Assembly: GCF_900183975.1 (NCBI RefSeq)
Contig: NZ_LT853882.1
Coordinates: 737,501 to 801,500, forward strand
Direction of reading: 5' to 3'
Length of the DNA stretch: 64,000 nucleotides
Source: Xanthomonas fragariae
GTDB lineage: Bacteria; Pseudomonadota; Gammaproteobacteria; Xanthomonadales; Xanthomonadaceae
The translations under genes were made by a program, and so were the position numbers. Positions 52,673-64,000 of the stretch are shown in pieces; within the stretch, counting starts at the first letter, position 1, and every line of letters starts with the position of its first letter. Under the pieces are notes generated by a model. That model was not told where the DNA came from. It worked only from the letters and a program-made list of their open reading frames with translations, and did no database searches.

Positions 52673-54091
52673 ATGGCCGAAATCAAGGAAGCACTTGTCC
52701 CCGATATCGGTGACTACAGCGATGTCCCGGTGATCGAGGTGCTGGTGTCCGTCGGCGATACGGTCAGCAAGGACCAGAGCTTGGTCACGCTGGAATCGGA
52801 CAAGGCCACGATGGAAGTGCCCTCGTCGGCCGCTGGTGTAGTCAAAGAACTGCGGGTCAAGGTGGGCGACACCCTTTCGCAGGGCAACGTGGTGGCGATC
52901 ATCGCCGCCAGCGGTGGTGGCGCCGGTGCGGCGCAGTCGCCGGCCAAGCCCACCACCGAGTCCTCCGAGACCTCCGGCAAGGTCGAGCCGGTCGCCGTGT
53001 CCGAAGTGCCGGACAAGCTTGCCCAGCGCGAAATCGCGCAGGTGCAGGGCGCGCGCCCCAGCGGGCCGTCGCAGCCTGCCCAGCAATCGCAGGGCGGCCA
53101 GCCGTCGGCCGGTAGCCCTAGCAGCCCGCCGGTGACCTTCGATGCGGACAGCGTGCTGCCGTCCAAGGTGCCTTATGCCAGCCCGGTGGTGCGTGTGTTC
53201 GCCCGCGAGCTCGGCGTGGACCTGGGCCAGATCAAAGGCAGCGAAAAGGGCGGCCGTATCACCCGCGAGGACGTGCAGCGCTCCGTCAAGGCCGCACTCA
53301 GCGGTGGCGCGCCTGCCGCAGCCGGCGCCGCGACGGCCGGTGGTGGCAATGGTCTGAATCTGCTGGCCTGGCCGAAGGTGGACTTCAGCAAGTTCGGCGA
53401 AACCGAAACCCAGCCGCTGTCGCGCATCAAGAAGATCTCCGGTGCCAACCTGGCGCGCAACTGGGCGATGATTCCGCACGTCACCCAGTTCGAACAGGCC
53501 GACATCACCGACCTGGAAGCGCTGCGCGTGGCCCTCAACAAGGAGAACGAGAAGGCCGGCATCAAGTTGACCATGCTCGCTTTCCTGGTCAAGGCCAGCG
53601 CTGCGGCCCTGAAGACGTTCCCCGAATTCAATGCTTCGCTCGACGCCGCCGGCGAAAACCTCACGCTGAAAAAGTACTTCCACATCGGTTTCGCGGCCGA
53701 TACGCCGAACGGCCTGGTCGTGCCGGTGATCCGCGATGTCGACAAGAAGGGCGTGCTGCAGATTGCGCGTGAAAGCGGCGAGCTGGCCAAGAAGGCGCGC
53801 GACGGCAAGTTGGGCCCGGCCGACATGAGTGGCGGCTGCTTCTCGATCAGCTCGCTCGGCGGCATCGGTGGTACTGCGTTCACGCCGATTATCAATGCAC
53901 CGGAAGTGGCAATCCTGGGCGTGTCCAAGTCGGCGATCCAGCCGGTCTGGAACGGTAAGGAATTCGCCCCCAAGCTATTGCTGCCGCTGTCGTTGAGCTA
54001 CGACCATCGCGTCATCGACGGCGCGCTGGCCGCACGCTTCACCACCTACCTCAGCCAGGTGCTGGCCGACATGCGACGCATCCTGCTGTGA
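52673..54091 (+). CDS. aceF: Pyruvate dehydrogenase E2, dihydrolipoyl acetyltransferase
   Basis: A 472-aa core enzyme that transfers the acetyl group from lipoamide to CoA. It has one N-terminal lipoyl domain with the lipoyl Lys in TLESDKATMEV (~42), an Ala/Pro/Gln-rich linker, and the peripheral-subunit-binding domain (PYASPVVRVFARELGVDL). The catalytic domain has the active-site motif LSYDHRVIDGALAA near the C-terminus. E. coli AceF has three lipoyl domains; here there is one, the layout known from Xanthomonas and other bacteria. No aceE lies in the window. ATG 52673 is followed by MAEIKEALVPDIG. Confidence 0.95.
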   Translation: MAEIKEALVPDIGDYSDVPVIEVLVSVGDTVSKDQSLVTLESDKATMEVPSSAAGVVKELRVKVGDTLSQGNVVAIIAASGGGAGAAQSPAKPTTESSETSGKVEPVAVSEVPDKLAQREIAQVQGARPSGPSQPAQQSQGGQPSAGSPSSPPVTFDADSVLPSKVPYASPVVRVFARELGVDLGQIKGSEKGGRITREDVQRSVKAALSGGAPAAAGAATAGGGNGLNLLAWPKVDFSKFGETETQPLSRIKKISGANLARNWAMIPHVTQFEQADITDLEALRVALNKENEKAGIKLTMLAFLVKASAAALKTFPEFNASLDAAGENLTLKKYFHIGFAADTPNGLVVPVIRDVDKKGVLQIARESGELAKKARDGKLGPADMSGGCFSISSLGGIGGTAFTPIINAPEVAILGVSKSAIQPVWNGKEFAPKLLLPLSLSYDHRVIDGALAARFTTYLSQVLADMRRILL

Positions 54092-54408
54092 GAGCAGCGC
54101 TGCTAATGCTCGGCGTGCCGCCGTTGACCAGTGCGCAGCACGCGAGTGCGAAAGCACGATCGGGTGCGGCTGGTCGCCGGCAGTGGGCAATGACGGTTCC
54201 GTGACCACTTTTTCGATGATGTGCGTGACAACAGCGCGTCCGAGCTGCGGCGGGGGCGAGTTGCTGTTGCAGCAGGACGCATTGCTGATCGAAGGCAGCG
54301 AAGGCAAGGAAAACAAGCGCGACAAGCGCTGGACCCAAATCGAATCGTCGCTGGATGAACTCCAGCAGACGCTTGCCGGCACAGCCGGTTGAGTTACAGG
54401 AGAAGCAA
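54092..54408. other. Gap between aceF and lpd with a doubtful small frame
   Basis: Within 317 nt a forward frame of ~69 codons (about 54183-54392) ends 16 nt before the lpd start (tail WTQIESSLDELQQTLAGTAG). It has no recognised family and only a weak start context, so it is not annotated as a gene. No terminator hairpin is seen; aceF and lpd are probably transcribed together. Confidence 0.45.
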
Positions 54409-56244
54409 ATGGCGGTCATTGAAATCAAGGTTCCCGACATCGGCGATTACAGCGATGTCCCGGTCATCGAAGTGCTGGTTGCCGTTGGCGACAGCGTGGC
54501 CAAGGATCAGGGCTTGGTGACGCTGGAGTCGGACAAGGCTACGCTGGAAGTGCCGTCCTCGGCCGCAGGTGTGGTCAAGGAGCTCAAGGTCAAGGTCGGC
54601 GACAACCTGTCCGAAGGCGCAGTCGTGCTGCTGCTGGAAACCGAAGGCGCCGCCGCTGCACCACCGGCGCCCGCCAAGGCTGAGACCAAAGCCGCGCCGG
54701 CTGCTGCTGCACCCACGACCGCCGCGCCGGGCAGCAAGCCACCGGTGACTCCGTCGCATCGTGCCCCAGCCGAACCGGCCGCGCCTAAGCCAGCGCTGAC
54801 TAGCGGCAAGCCGGCCGATATCGACTGCAGGATGGTGGTGCTCGGCGCTGGCCCCGGTGGCTATACTGCTGCGTTCCGTGCCGCCGATCTGGGCCTGGAT
54901 ACCGTGCTGATCGAGCGCTACGCCAGCCTCGGTGGCGTCTGCCTCAACGTCGGCTGCATTCCGTCCAAGGCGCTATTGCATGCCGCTGGCGTGATCGATG
55001 AGGTGTCGCACGCAGACGATTTCGGTGTGCACTTCGGCGAGCCAAGCATCGCGCTGGACAAGCTGCGCGAGTACAAAGATAAGGTTGTCGGCAAGCTCAC
55101 CGGCGGCTTGGCCAGCATGGCCAAGCAACGCAAAGTGCGCACGGTCACAGGTGTGGCCAGCTTTGTCTCGCCCAACGAGCTGGAGATCGTCGGCGACGAC
55201 GGCAAGATCCAGTTGCTGCGCTTCGAACACTGCATCATCGCGGCCGGTTCGCAGGCGGTGAAGCTGCCCAACTTCCCGTGGGACGACAAGCGCGTGATGG
55301 ACTCCACCGACGCGCTGGAATTGCACGACATTCCCAAGACCCTGCTGGTGGTCGGCGGCGGCATCATCGGCCTGGAAATGGCCACGGTGTACAGCTCGCT
55401 CGGCAGCAAGGTCACCGTGGTCGAGTTCATGGATCAGCTGATGCCGGGCGCTGACAAAGATCTGGTCAAGCCGTTGGCCGATCGTTTGAAGAAGCGTGGT
55501 GTCGAGGTATATCTCAAGACCAAGGCCACCGACGTCAAAGCCGATGCCAGCGGCATCACCGTGTCGTTCGAAGCGGCCACCGCAGGCCAGACGCCAGCGC
55601 TGCAACCTACCGCTTACGACCGCGTGCTGGTAGCAGTGGGCCGCACGCCCAACGGCAAGAAGCTCGGCGCTGAAAAGGCCGGCGTCACCATCACCGAGCG
55701 CGGCTTCATTCCGGTCGATCGGCAGATGCGCACCAACGTGCCGCACATCTTCGCCATCGGCGACATCGTCGGTAACCCGATGCTGGCGCACAAGGCCACT
55801 CACGAGGGCAAGTTGGCCGCCGAAGTCGCTGCCGGCGAGAAGAAGGAATGGGTTGCACGGGTGATTCCGTCGGTTGCCTACACCAACCCGGAAATCGCCT
55901 GGGTCGGCGTCACCGAGACCGAGGCCAATGCCAAGGGCTTGAAGGTCGGTGTGGCCAAGTTTCCGTGGGCCGCCAGCGGCCGCGCGATCGGCATCGGTCG
56001 CACCGAGGGCTTCACCAAGCTGATCTTCGACGCGCAGACCCATCGCGTGATCGGTGGTGCTATCGTCGGTGTGCATGCCGGTGATCTACTGGCCGAGATT
56101 GGATTAGCGATCGAGATGGGCGCGGAAGCCGAAGACATCGGCCACACCATCCACGCACATCCGACCCTGAGCGAATCGGTCGGCATGGCCGCCGAGGTCT
56201 ACGACGGCACCATCACCGATCTGTACATCCCGAAGAAGAAGTAA
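54409..56244 (+). CDS. lpd: Dihydrolipoyl dehydrogenase with N-terminal lipoyl domain (E3)
   Basis: A 611-aa E3 that reoxidises dihydrolipoamide with NAD+. The first ~80 residues are a lipoyl domain nearly identical to that of AceF, with the Lys in TLESDKATLEV. A Pro/Ala-rich linker (~85-135) leads to the dehydrogenase: FAD site VVLGAGPGGYTAAFRAADLG, redox-active disulfide GGVCLNVGCIPSKALL, NAD site VVGGGIIGLEMATVYSSLG, FAIGDIVGNPMLAHKA and the C-terminal His-Glu dyad HAHPTLSES. ATG 54409 has the ribosome site CAGGAG. The lipoyl-E3 fusion is known in some beta- and gammaproteobacteria, where the lipoyl arm stays on E3. Confidence 0.95.
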   Translation: MAVIEIKVPDIGDYSDVPVIEVLVAVGDSVAKDQGLVTLESDKATLEVPSSAAGVVKELKVKVGDNLSEGAVVLLLETEGAAAAPPAPAKAETKAAPAAAAPTTAAPGSKPPVTPSHRAPAEPAAPKPALTSGKPADIDCRMVVLGAGPGGYTAAFRAADLGLDTVLIERYASLGGVCLNVGCIPSKALLHAAGVIDEVSHADDFGVHFGEPSIALDKLREYKDKVVGKLTGGLASMAKQRKVRTVTGVASFVSPNELEIVGDDGKIQLLRFEHCIIAAGSQAVKLPNFPWDDKRVMDSTDALELHDIPKTLLVVGGGIIGLEMATVYSSLGSKVTVVEFMDQLMPGADKDLVKPLADRLKKRGVEVYLKTKATDVKADASGITVSFEAATAGQTPALQPTAYDRVLVAVGRTPNGKKLGAEKAGVTITERGFIPVDRQMRTNVPHIFAIGDIVGNPMLAHKATHEGKLAAEVAAGEKKEWVARVIPSVAYTNPEIAWVGVTETEANAKGLKVGVAKFPWAASGRAIGIGRTEGFTKLIFDAQTHRVIGGAIVGVHAGDLLAEIGLAIEMGAEAEDIGHTIHAHPTLSESVGMAAEVYDGTITDLYIPKKK

Positions 56245-56284
56245 CAAGCCGCACGCCTGTGCTGCCTACAACGCCCCACCTTGC

Positions 56285-56350
56285 GCGTAATGCTGTTCAT
56301 TCGATTGCTCAAGTGAACAGCATTACGCAAAAAGCGGGCTTTTTCGGATA
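56285..56350. terminator. Long hairpin and small palindrome after lpd
   Basis: GCGTAATGCTGTTCA (56285-56299) and its exact complement TGAACAGCATTACGC (56314-56328) form a perfect 15-bp stem with a 14-nt loop. Right after it AAAAAGC-GG-GCTTTTT forms a second small stem whose T-run could end transcription in either direction. It lies between the convergent lpd and the outer-membrane gene. A terminator role is inferred. Confidence 0.7.
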
Positions 56351-56364
56351 ACGGGTCAAGCACA

Positions 56365-57177
56365 TCAGAACGCGAACGTCACGCCGGCGACCGGGCCCTT
56401 GAACTCCTGCTTGAGGCCGATCAAGCCGTCGCTGCCGCGGTGGTCGCCGTCGAGCTTGAACCAGTCGTAGCCGGCGAAGATGCCGAAGTTCTTGGTGACG
56501 CGGTATTCGGCAATCGCATTCGCGCGGCTCAGGTCGCCGTCGTAATCACCGAAGTCACCCCAACTGGTGTCGAGGTACTGGCCCTGCACGTTGAACAACC
56601 AGTGTTCGCTCGGGCGTGCGGTGAAACGGATGCCGACCACCGGAGCAACACCGTCTTCGCTTTCATCCAGTACGTCGCCACTGAAGACGCTGCCCAAGTC
56701 GGCCTATGCATTGGCTTGGACCTTGGCGTATTCGGCACCGATCTGCAGGCCCATGCTGAATTCCGGTGACTCGATGACCGAGTAGTCGTACACCAGGGTG
56801 GTGACCTGGTACTTCAACTTACCCTTGATGAAGCTGCCTGTCGGCACGGTGAAGCCGCCGCCAACGATGTCCTGGGTCAGGGGCTCGCGGCGATCCTTGT
56901 CGTACTTGAAATAATCGAAGATCAGGCGCTGACGGGTGCTGATGCGGAACACCCCATCGGTGCGCGGCTCCCATTCCTTGCCACCCAGTTTGAAGTCTTC
57001 ATTGACCGACACGTTGTTGCCTGCAATCAGCGTGTTGCCGCGGATGGTGTTGTCGTTGTCGACGTTCATCGCACCGAGACGGATCTGGAAGCGGTCATCG
57101 GTATCTTCGGCGTGCGCAGGCGCGGCATAGGCAACGGCCAGAACGCACGGGATCGCCAGTGCGAGGAGGTGTTTCAT
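56365..57177 (-). pseudogene. Outer-membrane beta-barrel protein with an in-frame stop
   Basis: Starting MKHLLALAIPCVLAVAYAAP (signal peptide, cleavage near AHAE), the frame continues DTDDRFQIRLGAMNVDND, RQRLIFDYFKYDKDRREPL and EFSMGLQIGAEYAKVQANA. At 56704-56706 there is a TAG. The same frame goes on ADLGSVFSGDVLDESED, WLFNVQGQYLDTSWGDF and FGIFAGYDWFKLDGDHRG to VAGVTFAF, ending in Phe as outer-membrane barrels do. CAG to TAG would restore a 270-aa protein. The short product lacks the last four strands and should not insert. The family is uncertain (OmpW- or OmpA-like barrel). Confidence 0.8.
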
Positions 57178-57638
57178 GGGGAGCTCCAAATGCTTGGAAT
57201 GGTCAGGCGGTCGAGCCTGTGCTGCGCATATTGGATAAGGTAAAGTCTTCCATAAGTGAAGGAGTTGTCGAATACCTGTCAAGGTGGTCCTAGCGATCGG
57301 ACAAAACGGTCCGCATCGTCAACAGACACAGGTAGCACGCGTCGATCGCGGCAAACTAGATGTGGACGTCGGCGAGCGCGATGCGTGTCGCAATGCATCC
57401 CATCCGGTACGGTTGTCGTCGCCGGCTACCCAAAACGTCGACATCCGAATGTCGCCAAGCCATCGCTGCGCGCGCTGCGTAGATCGCAAAGATCGTGCGA
57501 TGCGGCGGATTGGGCCGCGGACGAGAAACTAGCGGGGTGCGCCAAAATGCGTAAAAAGCAGGAGCCCCGGTCTCCTGGATGCGGCCAGCGGTGGTACTTT
57601 GATGTGCAGGCGTCGCGGCAGCTGATGACCTCTGCCGG

Positions 57639-57668
57639 TTGTCTCGCAATTTGTCCCGTTGCTATACT
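57639..57668 (+). promoter_or_regulatory. Candidate sigma-70 promoter of the atp operon
   Basis: TTGTCT (57639-57644) and TATACT (57663-57668) are separated by 18 nt and lie 59 nt upstream of the atpI start. No other good -35/-10 pair is seen closer to the operon. The rest of the 57178-57726 stretch holds no recognised gene. Confidence 0.55.
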
Positions 57669-57726
57669 TCCGCGGCTCGACGAGGCGCAACTGCGCTCCC
57701 CATTCATTCACACGTAGGTAACGGTA

Positions 57727-58092
57727 GTGCTGAACTCCGTTGACGCGGGTCGGCGGTTGATGCTGCGCGCTGCGGTATATCCGCTTGCCGCCGTAGCCAT
57801 AACCAGTCTGGGGTTGCTGTTGGTCGGTCTCCGTTACTCTGCCGGTCTGGCGTTGGCCGGATTTGCAACGGTGCTGGGCGGCTGGATTGCGGCACGTACC
57901 GCGCTAGGTGGCGGTATCCAGGCAGTGGGCACTGCCATGGTCCGGTTGATTCTAGCGATGGTGCTGAAGTGGGTATTGGTTTTCGCGGCGCTGGCGCTTG
58001 GTTTCGGCCTGTTGCGACTGCCTCCTCTGGCTTTGTTGGCGGGTATCGCCATCGGGCTGATTTTTCAGGTTCTGGCTCTGGCCAGACGTTGA
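57727..58092 (+). CDS. atpI: ATP synthase subunit I (AtpI-like)
   Basis: A 121-aa integral membrane protein with four helices (AVYPLAAVAITSLGLLLVGL, AGFATVLGGWIAARTAL, VLKWVLVFAALALGFGLL, PLALLAGIAIGLIFQVLAL). AtpI assists assembly of the c-ring and is the usual first gene of the operon. The start is GTG 57727. It matches the family only loosely in sequence, as is normal for AtpI; position and topology decide the call. Confidence 0.85.
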   Translation: MLNSVDAGRRLMLRAAVYPLAAVAITSLGLLLVGLRYSAGLALAGFATVLGGWIAARTALGGGIQAVGTAMVRLILAMVLKWVLVFAALALGFGLLRLPPLALLAGIAIGLIFQVLALARR

Positions 58093-59298
<1,206 letters not shown>

Positions 59299-59411
59299 TC
59301 CAGCGGTAGCAGGATGTGGAGGCAACCGCGCGCGGTTGCCTCCACGGATGAAGGTCGGAAAGCGTCGCCATGCGGTGGCGCTTTCACCCCTAAAGAGCGA
59401 TTGAGCGACCC

Positions 59412-59882
59412 ATGGACATCACCCTTACCATCTTTGCCCAGGCGCTGGCCTTCGCCGGTCTAATCTGGATCGTCGCGACCAAGATCTGGCCGCCGCTGTT
59501 GCGGGCGATCGAAGAGCGTCAGCAAAAGATCGCTGAAGGTCTGGCTGCGGCCGATCGTAGTCAGAAGGATCTGGCGCAGGCGCATGAAAAGGTCAACGAA
59601 GTACTGAAGGACGCACGCACCAAGGCCAACGAGATCATTGATCAGGCCCATGCGCGCGCCAACCAGATCATCGAAGCGGCCAAGCATGAGGCGATTGCCG
59701 AAGCCAACCGTCAAAAGGAGCTGGCGCAGACCGAAATTGACGCGGCCGCGACCCGTGCCCGCGAGGAACTACGCAAGCAGGTCTCCGTGCTGGCAGTCAG
59801 CGGTGCCGAAAAGCTGCTCAAGCGCGAAATCGATGCCAACGCCCACAAGGCGCTGCTCGACGAGCTGGCGGCGGAGATTTAA
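59412..59882 (+). CDS. atpF: F0F1 ATP synthase subunit b
   Basis: A 156-aa peripheral-stalk subunit. One N-terminal membrane helix ([20 protein letters not shown]) is followed by a long charged coiled coil ([38 protein letters not shown]) that dimerises and reaches subunit delta. Length equals E. coli AtpF (156 aa). It ends 3 nt before atpH. Confidence 0.97.
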   Translation: MDITLTIFAQALAFAGLIWIVATKIWPPLLRAIEERQQKIAEGLAAADRSQKDLAQAHEKVNEVLKDARTKANEIIDQAHARANQIIEAAKHEAIAEANRQKELAQTEIDAAATRAREELRKQVSVLAVSGAEKLLKREIDANAHKALLDELAAEI

Positions 59883-59885
59883 TCG

Positions 59886-60413
59886 ATGAGTCAGGCGCTC
59901 ACACTTGCCCGTCCCTACGGCCGGGCCGCGTTTGCAATCGCGCGTGAGGGCGGCAACTTCGCGCCCTGGTCCGATGCGCTGGCGTTTTCGTCGCAGGTGG
60001 CCGGCGAGCCGCGCGTGGCCGCGCTGTTGCTCAACCCGGCCTTGAGCCAGGAACAGGCAGTAGCGTTGCTGGCCCCGCCGCAGGCGGGCGAAAACTATCT
60101 GCGTTTCCTCGGCCTGCTGGCCGATGCGCAGCGGCTGTCGCTGCTGCCGGAAGTCGCAGGGCTGTACGAGCAACTGCGTGCCGACGCCGAACACGTTGTC
60201 AAGGCGACGGTGACCTCGGCAACCGCAATGAATCGGACAGAGCTCGACACGATCGCTACTGCGCTGAAGAAGCGTTTCGGCCGCGAGGTGGACATCACCA
60301 CCGCGGTGGACGCTTCGTTGATCGGCGGCGCGGTGATCGACACCGGCGACGTGGTCATCGACGGCTCGCTGAAGGGCAAGCTCGCGCGTCTGCAAAGCTC
60401 GCTCGCCCACTGA
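59886..60413 (+). CDS. atpH: F0F1 ATP synthase subunit delta
   Basis: A 175-aa subunit that fixes the peripheral stalk to F1. The N-terminal six-helix domain begins [18 protein letters not shown]. The conserved C-terminal signature is [29 protein letters not shown]. It overlaps neither neighbour and is spaced 47 nt from atpA. Confidence 0.96.
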   Translation: MSQALTLARPYGRAAFAIAREGGNFAPWSDALAFSSQVAGEPRVAALLLNPALSQEQAVALLAPPQAGENYLRFLGLLADAQRLSLLPEVAGLYEQLRADAEHVVKATVTSATAMNRTELDTIATALKKRFGREVDITTAVDASLIGGAVIDTGDVVIDGSLKGKLARLQSSLAH

Positions 60414-60460
60414 ATTCACATAAACGCATGGCCCTCGCGGCCGGCATCTAGGACTGAACG

Positions 60461-62023
60461 ATGGCAACCACGCTCAACCCCTCCGAAATCAGCGACCTGA
60501 TCAAGACCCGCATCGAGGCGGTCAAGCTGTCCGCAGAGTCGCGCAACGAAGGCTCCGTGACCAGCGTGTCCGACGGCATCGTGCGCATCTTCGGCCTGGC
60601 CGACGTGATGCAGGGCGAAATGATCGAACTGCCGCCCGCTCCGGATGGCAGGCCCACCTTTGCCCTTGCGCTGAACCTGGAGCGCGATTCGGTCGGCGCC
60701 GTGGTGCTGGGCGATTACGAGAACCTGCGCGAAGGCGACGTGGCCAAGACCACCGGTCGCATTCTGGAAGTGCCGGTGGGTCCGGAGCTGTTGGGTCGCG
60801 TGGTCAACGCACTGGGCGAGCCGATCGATGGCAAGGGTCCGCTGGGCGCTACCCAGACCGCACCGGTGGAGCGTGTTGCGCCGGGCGTGATCTGGCGCAA
60901 GTCGGTCGACCAGCCGGTGCAGACCGGTTACAAGTCGGTCGATGCGATGATCCCGATCGGCCGTGGTCAGCGCGAGCTGGTCATCGGCGACCGTCAGACC
61001 GGCAAGACCGCGCTGGCGATCGATGCGGTGATCAACCAGAAGGGCACCGGCATCAAGTGCGTATACGTGGCGATTGGTCAGAAGGCCTCGACCGTTGCCA
61101 ACATCGTGCGCAAGCTCGAAGAGAATGGCGCGCTGGCGCATACCGTGGTGGTGGCTGCGACCGCGTCCGAGTCGGCCGCGATGCAATACATCAGCCCGTA
61201 CGCCGGCTGCACCATGGGCGAGTACTTCATGGACCGCGGCGAAGACGCGCTGATCGTGTATGACGATCTGTCCAAGCAGGCCGTGGCTTACCGTCAGATC
61301 TCGCTGCTGCTCAAGCGCCCGCCGGGTCGTGAAGCCTATCCGGGCGACGTGTTCTATCTGCATTCGCGTCTGCTCGAGCGCGCTGCGCGCGTCTCCGAGG
61401 AGTATGTGGAGAAGTTCACCAATGGTGCGGTGACCGGCAAGACCGGTTCGCTGACGGCCCTGCCGATCATCGAAACGCAGGCCGGTGACGTCTCCGCATT
61501 CGTGCCGACCAACGTGATCTCGATCACCGACGGCCAGATTTTCTTGGAGACCGACCTGTTCAACGCCGGTATCCGTCCGGCCGTCAACGCCGGTATCTCG
61601 GTGTCGCGCGTCGGTGGTGCTGCACAGACCAAGATCATCAAGAAGCTGTCCGGCGGCATCCGTATCTCGCTTGCGCAATACCGCGAGCTGGCTGCGTTCG
61701 CGCAGTTCGCTTCGGATCTGGACGAAGCCACCCGCAAGCAGCTCGAGCGCGGGCAGCGCGTCACCGAGCTGATGAAGCAGAAGCAGTACGCGCCCATGTC
61801 CATCGCCAACCAGGCGCTGTCGATCTATGCCGTCAACGAGGGTTACCTCGATGAAGTGCCGGTCAACAAGTTGTTGGCGTTCGAAGAAGGCTTGCACGCC
61901 CACTTCGCCAACACCCAGGGTGAGCTGATCAACAAGATCAACACCACCGGCGGTTGGGACAACGACATCGAAGCTGCCTTCAAGAAGGGCATCGAAGAGT
62001 TCAGGACCACGGGCACCTGGTAA
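60461..62023 (+). CDS. atpA: F0F1 ATP synthase subunit alpha
   Basis: A 520-aa regulatory nucleotide-binding subunit of F1. The P-loop is [13 protein letters not shown] (~170) and the arginine finger lies in the [13 protein letters not shown] segment. [16 protein letters not shown] N-terminus here reads [14 protein letters not shown]. Length is slightly above E. coli (513 aa). It is followed by a 189-nt gap filled with GGGATT repeats before atpG. Confidence 0.97.
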   Translation: MATTLNPSEISDLIKTRIEAVKLSAESRNEGSVTSVSDGIVRIFGLADVMQGEMIELPPAPDGRPTFALALNLERDSVGAVVLGDYENLREGDVAKTTGRILEVPVGPELLGRVVNALGEPIDGKGPLGATQTAPVERVAPGVIWRKSVDQPVQTGYKSVDAMIPIGRGQRELVIGDRQTGKTALAIDAVINQKGTGIKCVYVAIGQKASTVANIVRKLEENGALAHTVVVAATASESAAMQYISPYAGCTMGEYFMDRGEDALIVYDDLSKQAVAYRQISLLLKRPPGREAYPGDVFYLHSRLLERAARVSEEYVEKFTNGAVTGKTGSLTALPIIETQAGDVSAFVPTNVISITDGQIFLETDLFNAGIRPAVNAGISVSRVGGAAQTKIIKKLSGGIRISLAQYRELAAFAQFASDLDEATRKQLERGQRVTELMKQKQYAPMSIANQALSIYAVNEGYLDEVPVNKLLAFEEGLHAHFANTQGELINKINTTGGWDNDIEAAFKKGIEEFRTTGTW

Positions 62024-62212
62024 GAGCCGGGATTCGGGATGGGGCATTCGGGATTTGTAAGAGCGGTGGTTCGGGGGGGGGCTGAGGCCCATCTCGAATC
62101 GCCACTCCCAAATCTTCAGATTCAGGTATTTCGGGGTTTGTAGGTGCGGTGAGTCAGGGGGCTTTAGCCAATCCCGAATCACCACTCCCGAATCCCACGA
62201 GCGGAGCGAGCA
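62024..62212. repeat. GGGATT-family repeats between atpA and atpG, copy 3 (double)
   Basis: Two tandem inverted repeats are visible: GGGATTCGGGATGGGG with the complement-like CATCTCGAATCGCCACTCCC, then GTGCGGTGAGTCAGGGGG with CCAATCCCGAATCACCACTC. The arms can fold into long stems within the polycistronic atp transcript. The atpG ribosome site (GAGCGGAGCGAGC) follows directly. Confidence 0.8.
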
Positions 62213-63076
62213 ATGGCAGGCGGACGCGAAATCAAAACCAAGATCAAGAGCGTGCAGAACACCCGCAAGGTGACGCGCGCGCTCGAAATGGTCTCAGCCT
62301 CCAAGATCCGCAAGGCGCAGGACCGCATGAAGACCTCGCGCCCTTACGCCCAGGCGATGAAGCAGGTGATTGGTCATCTGGCGCAGGCCAGTACCGATTA
62401 CCAGCATCCGTTCCTGGTCGAGCGTGAGCAGGTCAAGCGGGTCGGTTACATAGTGATCTCTTCGGACCGTGGCCTGGCCGGGGGTCTGAACAACAACCTG
62501 TTCCGCAAGATGCTGGGCGAAGTGCGTCCGTGGCAGGACACGGGTGCAGAGATCGACGTGGTGACCATCGGTCAGAAGGCGTCGGCATTCTTCCGGCGCA
62601 TCAAGGTCAACATGGTCGGCAGCGTGACGCATCTGGGCGACAGCCCGCAGATCGATCAGCTGATCGGTGTGATCAAGGTGATGCTGGATGCATTCGTCGA
62701 GGGCAAGGTGGACCGCGTGTATCTGGTCTACAACCGCTTTGTAAATACGATGACTCAGAAGGCCAGCTTCGATCAGCTGTTGCCGCTGCCCGCCGCCGAG
62801 CACAAGGTGGCCCACCACGATTGGGATTACCTGTACGAACCCGATGCCGCGACCGTGCTGGAACACGTGATGACGCGTTACATCGAGTCGCTGGTGTACC
62901 AGGCCGTGCTGGAAAACGTGGCTTCCGAGCATGCCGCGCGCATGGTGGCGATGAAGGCTGCCAGCGACAACGCCAACAAGATGATCGGCACCTTGCAACT
63001 GGTCTACAACAAAGCGCGTCAGGCGGCGATTACCCAGGAAATTTCGGAGATCGTCAGCGGAGCCGCCGCCGTATGA
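62213..63076 (+). CDS. atpG: F0F1 ATP synthase subunit gamma
   Basis: A 287-aa central-stalk subunit. The N-terminal coiled-coil helix is [39 protein letters not shown] is the Rossmann-like body and the C-terminal helix has [18 protein letters not shown] and [19 protein letters not shown]. The start [10 protein letters not shown] matches the family. It is flanked by GGGATT repeats on both sides. Confidence 0.97.
   Translation: MAGGREIKTKIKSVQNTRKVTRALEMVSASKIRKAQDRMKTSRPYAQAMKQVIGHLAQASTDYQHPFLVEREQVKRVGYIVISSDRGLAGGLNNNLFRKMLGEVRPWQDTGAEIDVVTIGQKASAFFRRIKVNMVGSVTHLGDSPQIDQLIGVIKVMLDAFVEGKVDRVYLVYNRFVNTMTQKASFDQLLPLPAAEHKVAHHDWDYLYEPDAATVLEHVMTRYIESLVYQAVLENVASEHAARMVAMKAASDNANKMIGTLQLVYNKARQAAITQEISEIVSGAAAV

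Positions 63077-64000
<924 letters not shown>

Noticed and set aside
51869..53683. Reverse frame of 604 codons opposite aceF and the glycosylase gene
   Set aside because: It covers two well supported forward genes and has no recognisable domain.
60416..62185. Reverse frame of 589 codons opposite atpA
   Set aside because: It is a shadow of the highly conserved atpA gene; the protein is His/Asp/Leu-rich without motifs.

Overview
The window is a piece of a Xanthomonas chromosome. The evidence is a complete gene for a XopAD/SKWP-type type III effector behind a perfect plant-inducible promoter (PIP) box, a YajQ cyclic-di-GMP-binding protein, a lipoyl-E3 fusion beside aceF, DUF3247/DUF3297/DUF1415 genes typical of Xanthomonadaceae, GC-rich codon use and a heavy load of IS5- and IS3-family elements. 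The IS density would fit X. oryzae, but the species cannot be fixed by eye.

Layout. 1-2.24 kb: the 3' end of an rRNA operon (23S, 5S, terminator). 2.3-4.5 kb: an IS3 fragment, an IS1478-like element without its left end, and a decayed second copy. 4.6-11.06 kb: the effector gene xopAD. 11.4-14.8 kb: slt (lytic transglycosylase) and cca (tRNA CCA-adding enzyme). 14.9-18.6 kb: a reverse-strand pair, an unknown 215-aa protein and a zeta-toxin-like protein broken by one frameshift and one nonsense codon. 18.8-24.7 kb: an IS island with five IS-derived units and scraps of interrupted genes. 24.7-29.7 kb: DUF3297, two uncharacterised genes, DUF4031, motAB (flagellar stator) and msrB. 30-39 kb: an Lrp-type regulator divergent from dadA-dadX (D-alanine catabolism), DUF3016, two unknown small genes, a PAS-PAS hybrid histidine kinase, DUF3247 and a PQQ/sorbosone-dehydrogenase-like lipoprotein. 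39.7-41.5 kb: rsmC-rsuA, two 16S rRNA modification enzymes overlapping by 4 nt. 41.6-44.1 kb: a small secreted-protein gene split by three stacked mobile elements in an AT-rich patch. 44.2-47 kb: DUF1415 and yajQ among gene relics (SDR, hydrolase, membrane protein, DMT transporter). 47.1-49.8 kb: metNIQ methionine importer. 50-52 kb: a CcdC-like membrane protein, OmpW and a DNA-deoxyinosine/uracil glycosylase. 52.7-56.2 kb: aceF and lpd (pyruvate dehydrogenase E2 and lipoyl-E3). 56.4-57.2 kb: an outer-membrane barrel gene with an in-frame stop. 57.7 kb to the end: the ATP synthase operon atpI-B-E-F-H-A-G-D, with atpD cut by the window edge.

Two dispersed non-coding repeat families cut across this layout. 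One is a ~145-bp MITE-like element with terminal inverted repeats resembling those of the IS at 41987-42851; five copies are seen, four of them abutting a stop codon. The other is a GGGATT-rich inverted-repeat family found at four intergenic places, two inside the atp operon. The main points for follow-up are the effector promoter and its apparently leaderless start, a RelA/SpoT-like signature at the effector's C-terminus, the doubly broken zeta-toxin gene, and the stop-codon-associated MITEs.
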